Source: an uncultured Eubacteriales bacterium
Lineage (GTDB): Bacteria > Bacillota > Clostridia > Peptostreptococcales > Anaerovoracaceae
Assembly: GCA_902786855.1 (NCBI GenBank)
Contig: CADAEH010000015.1
Span: 1-59,741 of the forward strand
Direction of reading: 5' to 3'
Length of the DNA stretch: 59,741 bases
Shown here: one piece after another, positions 17,647-27,247 of the stretch
Position numbering within the stretch: the first letter of the stretch is position 1
Layout of the letters: every line of letters begins with the position of its first letter
The notes under the pieces: generated by a model
Seen by the model: only the letters and a program-made list of their open reading frames with translations
The model's database searches: none
What the model was told of the DNA's origin: nothing
Program-made: the position numbers and the translations under genes

Positions 17647-20064
17647 ATGATCAAAACAACAGAAGGTTTCAAAAGAGAATTTACACGTATTGCAGAAGAT
17701 GTATTCGGTACACCGGCTGAAAAACTCAGCGACAGCGATCAGTTTGCTGTTCTGGCCCGTGTTATCAATCATGAAGCTATGCTCAGGAGGGAAGCATTCA
17801 CAGACCCTTCAGCACCTGCAGGAAAGAAAGTTTACTATTTCTCTATGGAGTTCCTGATCGGAAAGCTGATGGAGAACTATCTGATCAATCTGGGTATCAG
17901 AGACTTTGCAGCTGAGGGACTGAAGGAACTCGGCTCAGATCTTGACAAACTCCTGGCGATCGAGCCTGATCCGGGTCTCGGTAACGGCGGTCTTGGCAGA
18001 CTGGCTGCTTGCTTCATAGATTCAATGGCAGCATTGGGTATCAGGGGCGACGGAATGGGCCTCAGATATAAGTTCGGTCTTTTCAAACAGAAGATCGAGA
18101 GCGGCTATCAGATCGAGCTGCCTGATGCATGGCTCGATGAAGGATATATCTGGGAAAATGCAAAGCCTTATGATTCTGTCATAGTACGTTTCGGCGGAAA
18201 GGTCGACAGAACATATAAGAACGGTGTTATGGGATACGAGCATGTTGACTATTCTACGGTCAGGGCTGTGCCTTATGATGTTCCTATCCTCGGATTCGGC
18301 GGTACTACTATCAACACTCTGCATCTCTGGGATGCCCAGCCTGTACATGACACGATCGATATGGACGCATTCAATGCCGGCAATTACAGCAAAGCAATGA
18401 AGGAGAGAAGTGAGATAGAGGCTATTACCAGCATACTCTATCCGGACGATCGTCAGGGAATAGGCAAAAAGCTCAGACTCAGACAGGAGTACTTCCTCGT
18501 AGCAGCCGGCATCGGTATGATCATGAGAGAGTACAAGGCAAAACACGGTAGTGATGAATGGGCAAAAATGCCTGAAAGAGTACAGATCCACATCAATGAC
18601 ACTCATCCGACAATGTGCATCCCTGAACTCATGAGAGTTCTCATGGATGAAGAGGGACTTGAATGGGACGATGCATGGGAGATCACAAAGAACACTATTT
18701 CTTTCACCAACCATACAGTCCTGCCTGAAGCTCTTGAAAAGTGGCGCATTGCTGAATTCCAGGAACTGCTCCCGAGAGTATATATGATCATTGATGAGAT
18801 CAACAGAAGATGGCAGCAGAGCCTTCCTGAAAAGGATGACAACTGGCATATCATCTCAAGAGAGACATCCGCTCTGTGGGACAACGAGGTCAAGATGGCC
18901 AACCTGTCTGTAATAGGCAGCCACTCTGTTAACGGAGTTTCAGCTCTTCACAGCGACATCCTGACCAAGACGATCTTCAAAGAGTTCTATGATCTTGACC
19001 CTGCAAAGTTCAACAACAAGACCAACGGTATCAGCCACAGGAGATTCCTGATCCAGGCCAATCCATCACTGACTGCACTGATCAACAAGACGATAGGGAC
19101 AAAGTGGCAGTCTGATCTTGAGCAGATCAGCAAACTCAATGCATATGCAGATGACAGCGCTTTTCTTGAGGAACTTGCTAAGGCTAAAAGAGAGAACAAA
19201 CTCAGACTTGCCAAGTATGTAAGAGACCATATGGAGATAGAGCTCGATCCTGACTCGGTATTCGACGTACAGGTCAAGAGGCTGCATGCGTATAAGAGAC
19301 AGCTTCTCAACGGATTCAAGATCCTTGATCTCTATAACAGACTCAAGGCTGATCCTGATCTTCCTATCAACAACTACACATTCATCTTTGCCGGGAAAGC
19401 AGCACAGGGATATGTATTTGCCAAGGAAGTCATCAAGTTCATCAACAGCCTTGCTGATATCATCAACTCTGATCCGGATGTCAATCAGAAGATCAAGGTA
19501 GTATTCATCGAGAACTTCTGCGTCAGCAACGCTCAGCTTATCTATCCTGCAGCAGATATCAGTGAACAGATATCCACAGCAGGTAAGGAAGCAAGCGGAA
19601 CAGGCAATATGAAATTCATGATGAACGGCGCTGTTACGCTGGGAACCATGGATGGAGCCAATGTCGAGATCAACCAGCTCGTCGGAGATGAGAACATGGG
19701 CATCTTCGGATTCTCATCCGATGAGGTCGAAAACTTCTACAAGCACGGCGGATACTCAGCAAATGGCTGCATCAATGCAGATCCGAGACTGAAACGCATG
19801 ACTGAGCAGCTTGTGGACGGATTCTTCTCAAAATGCGACTACAGTTTCTGGGGCATCCACGATGCGCTGATCAACAGCAATGATGAGTACTTCGTGCTCG
19901 GAGATTTTGACTCATATGTTAAGGCATGGGAAAACATGGACCGTATCTACAGCGACAGAGAGAGATGGTCTCGTATGTCCCTTGCGAATATCGCCAATTC
20001 AGCATTCTTCTCCAGTGACAGAACTATAAGAGAGTATGCGGAAGATATATGGAAAGCGTTATAA
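17647..20064 (+). CDS. glgP: Glycogen phosphorylase
   Basis: Phosphorolyses alpha-1,4 chains to glucose 1-phosphate. It has 805 residues, typical for the family. The PLP-binding lysine is K656 in [11 protein letters not shown], and the N-terminal [12 protein letters not shown] and YFSMEFLIG blocks are intact. It sits directly between glgB and glgC, so synthesis and breakdown enzymes share a transcript, which suggests control at enzyme level rather than by separate transcription. Confidence 0.97.
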   Translation: MIKTTEGFKREFTRIAEDVFGTPAEKLSDSDQFAVLARVINHEAMLRREAFTDPSAPAGKKVYYFSMEFLIGKLMENYLINLGIRDFAAEGLKELGSDLDKLLAIEPDPGLGNGGLGRLAACFIDSMAALGIRGDGMGLRYKFGLFKQKIESGYQIELPDAWLDEGYIWENAKPYDSVIVRFGGKVDRTYKNGVMGYEHVDYSTVRAVPYDVPILGFGGTTINTLHLWDAQPVHDTIDMDAFNAGNYSKAMKERSEIEAITSILYPDDRQGIGKKLRLRQEYFLVAAGIGMIMREYKAKHGSDEWAKMPERVQIHINDTHPTMCIPELMRVLMDEEGLEWDDAWEITKNTISFTNHTVLPEALEKWRIAEFQELLPRVYMIIDEINRRWQQSLPEKDDNWHIISRETSALWDNEVKMANLSVIGSHSVNGVSALHSDILTKTIFKEFYDLDPAKFNNKTNGISHRRFLIQANPSLTALINKTIGTKWQSDLEQISKLNAYADDSAFLEELAKAKRENKLRLAKYVRDHMEIELDPDSVFDVQVKRLHAYKRQLLNGFKILDLYNRLKADPDLPINNYTFIFAGKAAQGYVFAKEVIKFINSLADIINSDPDVNQKIKVVFIENFCVSNAQLIYPAADISEQISTAGKEASGTGNMKFMMNGAVTLGTMDGANVEINQLVGDENMGIFGFSSDEVENFYKHGGYSANGCINADPRLKRMTEQLVDGFFSKCDYSFWGIHDALINSNDEYFVLGDFDSYVKAWENMDRIYSDRERWSRMSLANIANSAFFSSDRTIREYAEDIWKAL

Positions 20065-20095
20065 CTCAGATTTAAAAAACAGGAGGCATGTGATC

Positions 20096-21226
20096 ATGAA
20101 GAAGAAAAAATGCATTGCCATGCTGCTGGCGGGGGGCCAGGGAAGCAGACTTGGCAGCCTGACTTCCAGCATAGCAAAACCTGCGGTTTCCTTCGGCGGC
20201 AAGTATCGTATCATCGATTTCAGTCTTTCCAACTGTGTCAATTCAGGGATAGATACAGTTGGGATATTGGTACAGTATAAGCCACTGATATTAAACAAGT
20301 ACGTCGGGACCGGAGAGTCCTGGGACCTCGCAGTAGCTGACGGCGGAGTCAGTATCTTGCCTCCGTTTGCCGGTGAGACCGGCGGAGAGTGGTATGAGGG
20401 TACAGCTGATGCGATCTATCACAATATAGATTTCATCGATCTGTACAACCCTGATAACGTCCTGATCCTTTCAGGCGACCATATTTATAAGACTGACTAT
20501 AACAAAATGCTCAAGGAGCATGAGGCAAACAATGCTGATCTGACAGTATCTGTAATAGAGGTACCTATTGAAGAAGCCAGCAGGTTTGGTATCATGACTG
20601 CTGATGAAGAGGGCAATATAGTCAAATTCACCGAGAAACCGAAGAACCCTGACAGCAATCTCGCATCAATGGGTATATACATCTTCACCTGGTCTTCCCT
20701 GAGGAAAGCCTTGCTTGAAGATCACAACGATCCGCAATCAGAGCATGACTTCGGAAAGAACATCATTCCTAAGATGCTCGCAGAAGGAAAGAAACTGATA
20801 GTATACAGATTTGAGGGGTATTGGAGAGACGTCGGTACTGTCGATAGTTATTATGAGTGTCAGATGGACCTCATGGATGACATGGACAGCATCAATGTAT
20901 TCACCAAGGATTCAAGAGTTTTCTCGAACTCCAACATATATCCGCCGCAGTATATCGGACCGGAAGCAAATATAGACAAAGCTCTGATTTCCAACGGCTG
21001 TACGGTATACGGAGCAGTTGATCATTCGATACTCGGTTCCGGAGTAGTTATCGGTCCGGGCTCAGTCATAGAAGACTCGATCATCCTGCCTAACGCTATT
21101 ATCGGCAGGGACTGCCATATCAAAAAAGCGATCATCAATGAAGGAGTCACTGTTGATGACAGGACCGACATCAATGATCCTGACGGCAAGATAGTAGTAT
21201 ACGGCACAGCAAGACTGTCGGTATAA
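20096..21226 (+). CDS. glgC: Glucose-1-phosphate adenylyltransferase
   Basis: Makes ADP-glucose, the first committed step of glycogen synthesis. It has 376 residues. The N-terminal nucleotide-binding block [10 protein letters not shown] and [15 protein letters not shown] are intact, with left-handed beta-helix repeats in the C-terminal 100 residues. ATG 20096 is chosen because AGGAGG lies nine bases before it; an upstream in-frame ATG at 20036 would overlap glgP. It works with GlgD, encoded next. Confidence 0.96.
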   Translation: MKKKKCIAMLLAGGQGSRLGSLTSSIAKPAVSFGGKYRIIDFSLSNCVNSGIDTVGILVQYKPLILNKYVGTGESWDLAVADGGVSILPPFAGETGGEWYEGTADAIYHNIDFIDLYNPDNVLILSGDHIYKTDYNKMLKEHEANNADLTVSVIEVPIEEASRFGIMTADEEGNIVKFTEKPKNPDSNLASMGIYIFTWSSLRKALLEDHNDPQSEHDFGKNIIPKMLAEGKKLIVYRFEGYWRDVGTVDSYYECQMDLMDDMDSINVFTKDSRVFSNSNIYPPQYIGPEANIDKALISNGCTVYGAVDHSILGSGVVIGPGSVIEDSIILPNAIIGRDCHIKKAIINEGVTVDDRTDINDPDGKIVVYGTARLSV

Positions 21227-21243
21227 AGAGGGAGGAAAACACA

Positions 21244-22356
21244 ATGAAAACAATTGGACTTATTTCCGCTAACTACCGGGGTGAGGGTTTCGGTGACCTG
21301 ACTGAAAACAGAACTCTGGCTTCACTCCCATACGGCGGCAGATACAGACTCATAGATTTTGCTCTGTCCAATCTTGCCAATTCCGGCATTACGACCGTAG
21401 GTATCATCGCACCTTATGATTCAGGGTCACTGATCGACCATATCGGTATCGGTAATCCTTGGTCACTTGGACGTAAGAACGGTGGATTATTCCTGATGCC
21501 TGGCTCACTGTATGGAGTTCAGACCGGCGGGAACAGATTCCTTATCAGAGACATGCTCAAGAACATCAAGTTCTTCGAGAGAGATGATGCAGACTATGTG
21601 ATCATATCAAGCAGCTCTGATGTTTATAATATGGATTATAAGACACTGATCGAAGCTCATAGTAAATCTGGCAGAGTGATGACTCTGGTCTACAAAAAGA
21701 TGCCTAGAGGCGAGGATCTGAAGAACAAAGGCTATTGCCTCGACATCGATGAGACCGGCAAGGTAACTGCATTGAAACCAGAGGCTTTCGGCTGGTGCAA
21801 TTATTTCATGGACTGCTGCATAGTCAACAGAGAATTCATGCTCACATTCCTTCACTGGTTCGGTGCGCTTGAATACATGGACATGTTCGATGTTGTAAGA
21901 GACAATCTCGATACCATTGATGTAGGAGCATTTGAATTCCGCGGCTACTTCGGTAAGATAAGCAGCACAGCGGATTTTCTCAAGGTCAATCAGGGAATGA
22001 CTGACTACGATATCCGTAACGAGGTATTCTGTAATCCTGACAGACTGATACTGACCAAGACACAGGATGAAGCACCGGTTTATTACACACCGGATTCAGA
22101 TGTCCGCAATTCTACTATCTCTGCAGGCTGCAGGATAGAAGGAAAAGTAGAGAACAGCACCATATTCAGAAGCGTCAACATAGGAAAGGGCGCTTCCATA
22201 AGAAACAGTGTTATCATGATGCACTGCAATATAGGCGAGGGCGCTGTGCTTGATAATGTTATTTGCGACAAGTACGTAAACATCAATCCGGGAGCTAAGA
22301 TCTACGGATCAGGCGGAGAAGATCCGGTCATTATAGGCAAGGGTTCTACCATTTAG
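21244..22356 (+). CDS. glgD: Glucose-1-phosphate adenylyltransferase subunit GlgD
   Basis: Paralogue of GlgC, 370 residues, forming the hetero-oligomer seen in Firmicutes. The N-terminal block keeps PYGGRYRLIDFALSN, but the [10 protein letters not shown] loop needed for catalysis is replaced (LISANYRGEGF). It is therefore likely a regulatory rather than catalytic subunit. The C-terminal hexapeptide repeats are present. A GAGGGAGG ribosome site precedes ATG 21244. The gene is followed by an intrinsic terminator. Confidence 0.95.
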   Translation: MKTIGLISANYRGEGFGDLTENRTLASLPYGGRYRLIDFALSNLANSGITTVGIIAPYDSGSLIDHIGIGNPWSLGRKNGGLFLMPGSLYGVQTGGNRFLIRDMLKNIKFFERDDADYVIISSSSDVYNMDYKTLIEAHSKSGRVMTLVYKKMPRGEDLKNKGYCLDIDETGKVTALKPEAFGWCNYFMDCCIVNREFMLTFLHWFGALEYMDMFDVVRDNLDTIDVGAFEFRGYFGKISSTADFLKVNQGMTDYDIRNEVFCNPDRLILTKTQDEAPVYYTPDSDVRNSTISAGCRIEGKVENSTIFRSVNIGKGASIRNSVIMMHCNIGEGAVLDNVICDKYVNINPGAKIYGSGGEDPVIIGKGSTI

Positions 22357-22379
22357 CATTAAGCCTGTAAAACAGTATT

Positions 22380-22416
22380 GCCAGTTTCCTGTTCTGGCAG
22401 GGAACTGGCATTTTTA
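22380..22416 (+). terminator. Intrinsic terminator between glgD and glgA
   Basis: GCCAGTTTCCTG (22380-22391) pairs with CAGGGAACTGGC (22398-22409), with one internal mismatch, and is followed by a T run. It may be partial, since glgA begins only 20 bases later. Confidence 0.75.
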
Positions 22417-22436
22417 TTAAAAATGGAGAATAGGAT

Positions 22437-23882
22437 ATGAAAGCAAAGAAAAAAGTTTTATTTGCTGCCTTTGAGGCTGTACCCTTCATCAAAACAGGCG
22501 GTCTCGGTGATGTAGCAGGGTCACTCCCTGGATATATCAAAAATGACGACTATGATGCCAGGGTCATCCTGCCGCTTTTAAGCTCTATTCCTCATGAGTA
22601 CAGAGAGAAGATGAAGTTCATCGAGAATTATGAGGTAAGACTCGGATGGAGGAGCCTGTATTGCGGTCTTTATTCTCTGAGAAAGAGAGGCGTCACTTAT
22701 TATTTCCTTGATAATGAGTATTATTTCAGAAGGGCAGGAGTATACGGAGAGTTCGATGACGGAGAGAGAGTCGCATTTTTCTCAGTAGCTGTTCTTGAGA
22801 CCATCCGTCACATCAGCAGAAACTTTGCTCCTGATATTCTTCACTGCAACGACTGGCATACAGCGCTTGTCCCTGTGTATCTCAGAGAACTGTTCAGAGG
22901 AGAAGAGATCTACGATCGCATCAAGACGGTGTTTACGATCCACAACCTCAAGTTCCAGGGTCAGTACGACAGAGCGATGACAGGAGATGTACTCGGACTC
23001 GGCGGTACACCTGCTGATGGTCAGATGATCCATAATAATGCAGTAAATTTCATGCAGGGGGCAGTCATCTATTCAGATGCGGTCACTACAGTAAGCCCTA
23101 CATATGCTGAAGAAATCTGTACTGTCAGATACGGTGAAGGTCTCGAAGGGCTTTTCACATCCAGAAAGTACAAGCTTTTTGGCATAATCAACGGCATTGA
23201 TAAAAAGAATTACGATCCTGCCTCAGACCCTGCAATACCGGTACATTTCGATGAAGCTCATCTTGAAAAGAAGATTGAGGCAAAGCTGGCTCTCCAGAGA
23301 GAACTTGGTCTGAGAGAAGACCCGGATGTTCCTCTCTTCGCTATGGTGAGCAGGCTCACACAGCAGAAGGGTGCCAACCTTATAGCTGAATTATTGCCGG
23401 AATTTGCAGAGAGAAATATGCAGGTCGCAGTACTCGGAACAGGTGACTTTACGTTTGAAAATGCCATCGGAGATTTCGCTTACAATCATCCGGAGAATTT
23501 TGCGGCAAGGATCACATTTAATGAAAAGCTTTCAAGAAGATTCTATGCCGGGGCAGATGTTTTCCTGATGCCTTCAGAATTTGAGCCATGCGGTCTTGCG
23601 CAGATGATCTCGATGAGGTATGCGACACTTCCTCTGGTCAGAGAGACAGGCGGACTCAAGGATACTGTATCAGGATACTGGGATGCAGGTGAGAATGCTG
23701 ACGGATTCTCCTTTAAAGATTTTGATGTAAACGGACTCAGGACGACTGTTGATCTGGCCCTTGATCTGTGGTTTGAACACCGTGATGTCTGGGCTAAACT
23801 TCAGCACAACGCTCTCAACAAAAACTTCGGCTGGGAAGAATCAGCAGAAAAATACAGAGAGCTATATGACAGTCTGTTTTGA
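22437..23882 (+). CDS. glgA: Glycogen synthase (ADP-glucose)
   Basis: GT5 glucosyltransferase extending alpha-1,4 chains from ADP-glucose, 481 residues. It has the N-terminal KTGGLGDVAGSLP sugar-nucleotide motif and the C-terminal PSEFEPCGLAQMISMRY block. GGAGAATAGG precedes ATG 22437. The only transcription signal between it and glgD is a terminator, so glgA may depend on read-through or on an unseen promoter. The GH13-GH77 gene starts 18 bases downstream. Confidence 0.97.
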   Translation: MKAKKKVLFAAFEAVPFIKTGGLGDVAGSLPGYIKNDDYDARVILPLLSSIPHEYREKMKFIENYEVRLGWRSLYCGLYSLRKRGVTYYFLDNEYYFRRAGVYGEFDDGERVAFFSVAVLETIRHISRNFAPDILHCNDWHTALVPVYLRELFRGEEIYDRIKTVFTIHNLKFQGQYDRAMTGDVLGLGGTPADGQMIHNNAVNFMQGAVIYSDAVTTVSPTYAEEICTVRYGEGLEGLFTSRKYKLFGIINGIDKKNYDPASDPAIPVHFDEAHLEKKIEAKLALQRELGLREDPDVPLFAMVSRLTQQKGANLIAELLPEFAERNMQVAVLGTGDFTFENAIGDFAYNHPENFAARITFNEKLSRRFYAGADVFLMPSEFEPCGLAQMISMRYATLPLVRETGGLKDTVSGYWDAGENADGFSFKDFDVNGLRTTVDLALDLWFEHRDVWAKLQHNALNKNFGWEESAEKYRELYDSLF

Positions 23883-23900
23883 TAGGAAACTGGAATTTAT

Positions 23901-26900
23901 ATGAGAGTAATACACAATTCAAGAGATAGTAAATATCGTATACCATTCGGCGCCGTTAACACCGGCGCTGAATTGCGTATCAGTATAGAAATTGAGGGTC
24001 AGTATCCGGAAAACGTCAGGATGCTCCTGTGGAAGGGAGAAAATGTACAGCCGGAATCACTGACCATGCATGAGGAATGCCGCTCCGGCGACATTATAAA
24101 ATATACCGTATCATTCAACGCTCCTGATAAGGGCTGCCTGCTGTGGTATGCTTTCGAGATAGAGGCTGCGGATGAATACGAGGAACGAAGCATTTTTTAC
24201 TACGGAAATAATCCGGAGAGACTTGGCGGTGAAGGACGCATCTATTTTGACAGTGAGATCACAGCCGAAGAGCTGCCGGCTTATCAGATCACCGTATATA
24301 AGGAGTCAAAAGTACCGGAATGGTATCGAAACGGTATAGTGTATCAGATATTTCCCGGCAGATTTGCGAGAGATGAGCACTGGCGGGAAAGGTGTGAGAC
24401 TGCGATAAAGGAACTGAATTCCAGAAGAAGCGATACCAGACGTTTTATCCAGGAAGACTGGAACAAAGCTGCTTATTACATAAGAGATCATGCCGGACGT
24501 GTCACCGGATGGCCTGTTTACGGAGGCAGTCTTAAAGGGATAGAAGAAAGACTTGACTATCTCAGATCGCTGGGCGTTACAGCGATCTACCTCAATCCGG
24601 TGTTCAAGTCTGCTTCCACACATCACTATGACACTGCAGACTATATGCAGATCGATCCGACCCTCGGGACGAATGAAGATTTTGCTCACCTTGCTGCAGA
24701 GGCTAAGGCACATGGTATACGCCTTATACTTGACGGAGTATTCAGCCATACAGGAGCTGACAGTATTTACTTCGACCGTTTCGGAACATATAACAACTCG
24801 GAAGGAAACGGAGAAAAGGGAGCATATCACAACGAAGATTCATCATACCGGCAATGGTTCAAATTCGATGAGAACGAGGCCTGCGGCTACAGTTCATGGT
24901 GGGGCGTGGAAGATCTGCCTGAGGTGGACGAGAACAATGAAAGCTACAGGAAATTCATACTGGGCAAGGATGGAGTCATCGATCACTGGATGAGGCTCGG
25001 TGCTTCAGGGTGGAGACTTGATGTGGCTGATGAGCTGCCTGATTCATTTATTGAAGAGACCAGGAAGGCTGTAAAAGAAGCAGATCCTGATGGTCTTCTT
25101 ATCGGCGAGGTCTGGGAGGATGCATCCAACAAGATCAGCTATGGTGAACGCAGGAAATATTTCATGGGTGATGAACTGGACGGCACCATGAACTACCCGT
25201 TGAGGGATATCCTCCTTGATTACATCAACTATACAATAGGGTCAGAATATGCAGGAGAGAGGCTTATGAGCCTTAAAGAGAATTATCCTGCAGAGAATTT
25301 CTACGGAGCTCTCAATCTGATAGGAAGCCACGACAGAGAGAGGATCATCACTGCCATGGCTGCCAAGGAAGACTATAAGTCCGCAGTAAGCAAGGTCAGA
25401 GTCCTGTCAGCACTTCAATATACGCTGCCGGGAGTCCCATGCATTTATTATGGAGACGAGGTAGGTCTGACAGGCGGTACCGATCCTGAGAACAGAAGCG
25501 GATATCCATGGGGATATGAGAACCTCGATCTAGGGTATCACTACCGCATGCTCGGATTGATATATGACGAGCATCCTGTACTCAAGGGTGGAGATCTTAC
25601 GATGCTCTCAGGCAGGGAAGGCATCAGCGATGATATTTTTGCATTCATAAGATCAGATAAAGAGTCAGACGAGAAGATCCTGGTGCTGGCTAACAGAAGC
25701 TATGGACCGTCATATGCTGATCTTGGCAAGATAGAGGAAACACATTGCGGATATGCGCTTGAGCTGCTCACATCTGAGGAGCTCGAACTTGATAGAGACA
25801 GGACCCTCGGAACCGTAAAAATCGATCCGCTTACAGTTAAAATCATATGCCTGATGGATAAGCAGCCGGAAAGGGAAGACCTTGGCAGAAAGGCAGGAGT
25901 GCTGTGTCATATCAGCTCGCTTGGGACGCCTGTGCTCGGAACTCCTGCAAAAGAATTCGCTGACTATCTTGCAAGTGCAGGGATGAAGATCTGGCAGGTG
26001 CTTCCACTCAACCCGACAGGGCTAGGTGGATCACCTTACTCAAGCTACGCTGCTTTTGCCGGGTATCCTGCTATGATAAACCGCGAAGAACTGCCTGATC
26101 ACAGCGGTTACGAGCAGTTCTGCAGAGAAAACAAAGGATGGCTGTGCGCTTATATAGCATATAGCGTCCTCAAGGAAATGCACGAGGAAAGGCCGTGGTA
26201 TGAATGGCCGGATGAATATAAGTTCGGCGATCCTTTCAGGCTGATAGAAATTCTGTCTCCGGAGTACGGTGGGAGGATCGAGGAACTGGCAAAAGATCAG
26301 TACTATTTCCACGTTCAGTGGAAAGAACTCAAAGACTATTGCAATTCTATCGGCATCAGCCTTATGGGTGATCTGCCGATGTATATGGCAAAGGACAGTG
26401 CAGATGTCTGGGCTGAAAAAGGTATTTTCAGACTTGATGAAAACGGCGCTCAAAAGGTCCACGCAGGTGTTCCGCCTGATGCTTTCAGCGAGGATGGACA
26501 GGACTGGGGCAATCCGTTGTACGACTGGGATATCCTTAAAGAGAACGGTTATGACTGGTGGCTCAGGAGACTAAGGCAGTGTGCGGAGAGATTCGATATA
26601 CTGAGAATAGATCATTTCAGAGGGTTCTCTGAATACTATGCGATCCCTGAAGGCGAGAGCCCGAAGAAGGGCTCCTGGCAGCATAGTGCGGGGCTGGCAT
26701 TTTTCAGAGCTGTAAGCAGTATGCTGAGAGAAGAAAACCTCGACATGAAGCTGCTTGCAGAAGACCTTGGGTTCCTGGATGCAGGTGTCAAGAACCTGCT
26801 GAAACTGACCGGGCTCCCGGGAATGGATATCTGGCAGTTCACTAATGACGAGATGATGGCGATGGAACCTGACAAGGCAGCATGCAGAGCTTTCTACACA

Positions 26901-27245
26901 GGTACACATGATAACGATACTCTTGCAGGCTTTGTGAAGAGTGCTTTGCAGAAAGATCAGAACGGAGCGTCTGATGCTTCTGTACATGGAAACCTGACCG
27001 GGAAGATCGAAACTGAATGTCTGAGGATAATCCGTAAGATTTACGAAAGCCCGGCTGCTCTGGCAATGATCCAGGTCCAGGATATGTTCCTGCTCGGCAG
27101 TGAAGCCAGGATCAACGTGCCGGGTATCGCAGAAGGAAACTGGACATGGAAGATGCCGGAAAAAACACTGCAGGATTCATTCGAGGACACAGAAGAGCGT
27201 GCAGTCTGGTTCAGAGAGCTTGCGGAGGTCACCGGGAGGTGTTAA
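23901..27245 (+). CDS. GH13 alpha-glucosidase/neopullulanase-like and GH77 4-alpha-glucanotransferase fusion
   Basis: One uninterrupted frame of 1114 residues joining two enzymes. Residues 1 to about 135 look like a CBM34-type domain. The GH13 barrel (about 140-640) has the triad D374 (WRLDVADE), E403 (IGEVWED) and D478 (GSHDRER), like neopullulanase/maltodextrin hydrolases. From about 660 to the end is a MalQ-type GH77 domain with D904 (RIDHFRGF), E954 (LAEDLG) and D1004 (GTHDNDT), plus the LGGSPYSS block. Both triads look complete, so it should hydrolyse and transfer maltodextrins released from glycogen. No signal peptide is seen, so it is cytoplasmic. It is the last enzyme of the glycogen run; the serpin start follows at once. 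Confidence 0.93.
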   Translation: MRVIHNSRDSKYRIPFGAVNTGAELRISIEIEGQYPENVRMLLWKGENVQPESLTMHEECRSGDIIKYTVSFNAPDKGCLLWYAFEIEAADEYEERSIFYYGNNPERLGGEGRIYFDSEITAEELPAYQITVYKESKVPEWYRNGIVYQIFPGRFARDEHWRERCETAIKELNSRRSDTRRFIQEDWNKAAYYIRDHAGRVTGWPVYGGSLKGIEERLDYLRSLGVTAIYLNPVFKSASTHHYDTADYMQIDPTLGTNEDFAHLAAEAKAHGIRLILDGVFSHTGADSIYFDRFGTYNNSEGNGEKGAYHNEDSSYRQWFKFDENEACGYSSWWGVEDLPEVDENNESYRKFILGKDGVIDHWMRLGASGWRLDVADELPDSFIEETRKAVKEADPDGLLIGEVWEDASNKISYGERRKYFMGDELDGTMNYPLRDILLDYINYTIGSEYAGERLMSLKENYPAENFYGALNLIGSHDRERIITAMAAKEDYKSAVSKVRVLSALQYTLPGVPCIYYGDEVGLTGGTDPENRSGYPWGYENLDLGYHYRMLGLIYDEHPVLKGGDLTMLSGREGISDDIFAFIRSDKESDEKILVLANRSYGPSYADLGKIEETHCGYALELLTSEELELDRDRTLGTVKIDPLTVKIICLMDKQPEREDLGRKAGVLCHISSLGTPVLGTPAKEFADYLASAGMKIWQVLPLNPTGLGGSPYSSYAAFAGYPAMINREELPDHSGYEQFCRENKGWLCAYIAYSVLKEMHEERPWYEWPDEYKFGDPFRLIEILSPEYGGRIEELAKDQYYFHVQWKELKDYCNSIGISLMGDLPMYMAKDSADVWAEKGIFRLDENGAQKVHAGVPPDAFSEDGQDWGNPLYDWDILKENGYDWWLRRLRQCAERFDILRIDHFRGFSEYYAIPEGESPKKGSWQHSAGLAFFRAVSSMLREENLDMKLLAEDLGFLDAGVKNLLKLTGLPGMDIWQFTNDEMMAMEPDKAACRAFYTGTHDNDTLAGFVKSALQKDQNGASDASVHGNLTGKIETECLRIIRKIYESPAALAMIQVQDMFLLGSEARINVPGIAEGNWTWKMPEKTLQDSFEDTEERAVWFRELAEVTGRC

Positions 27246-27247
27246 GC

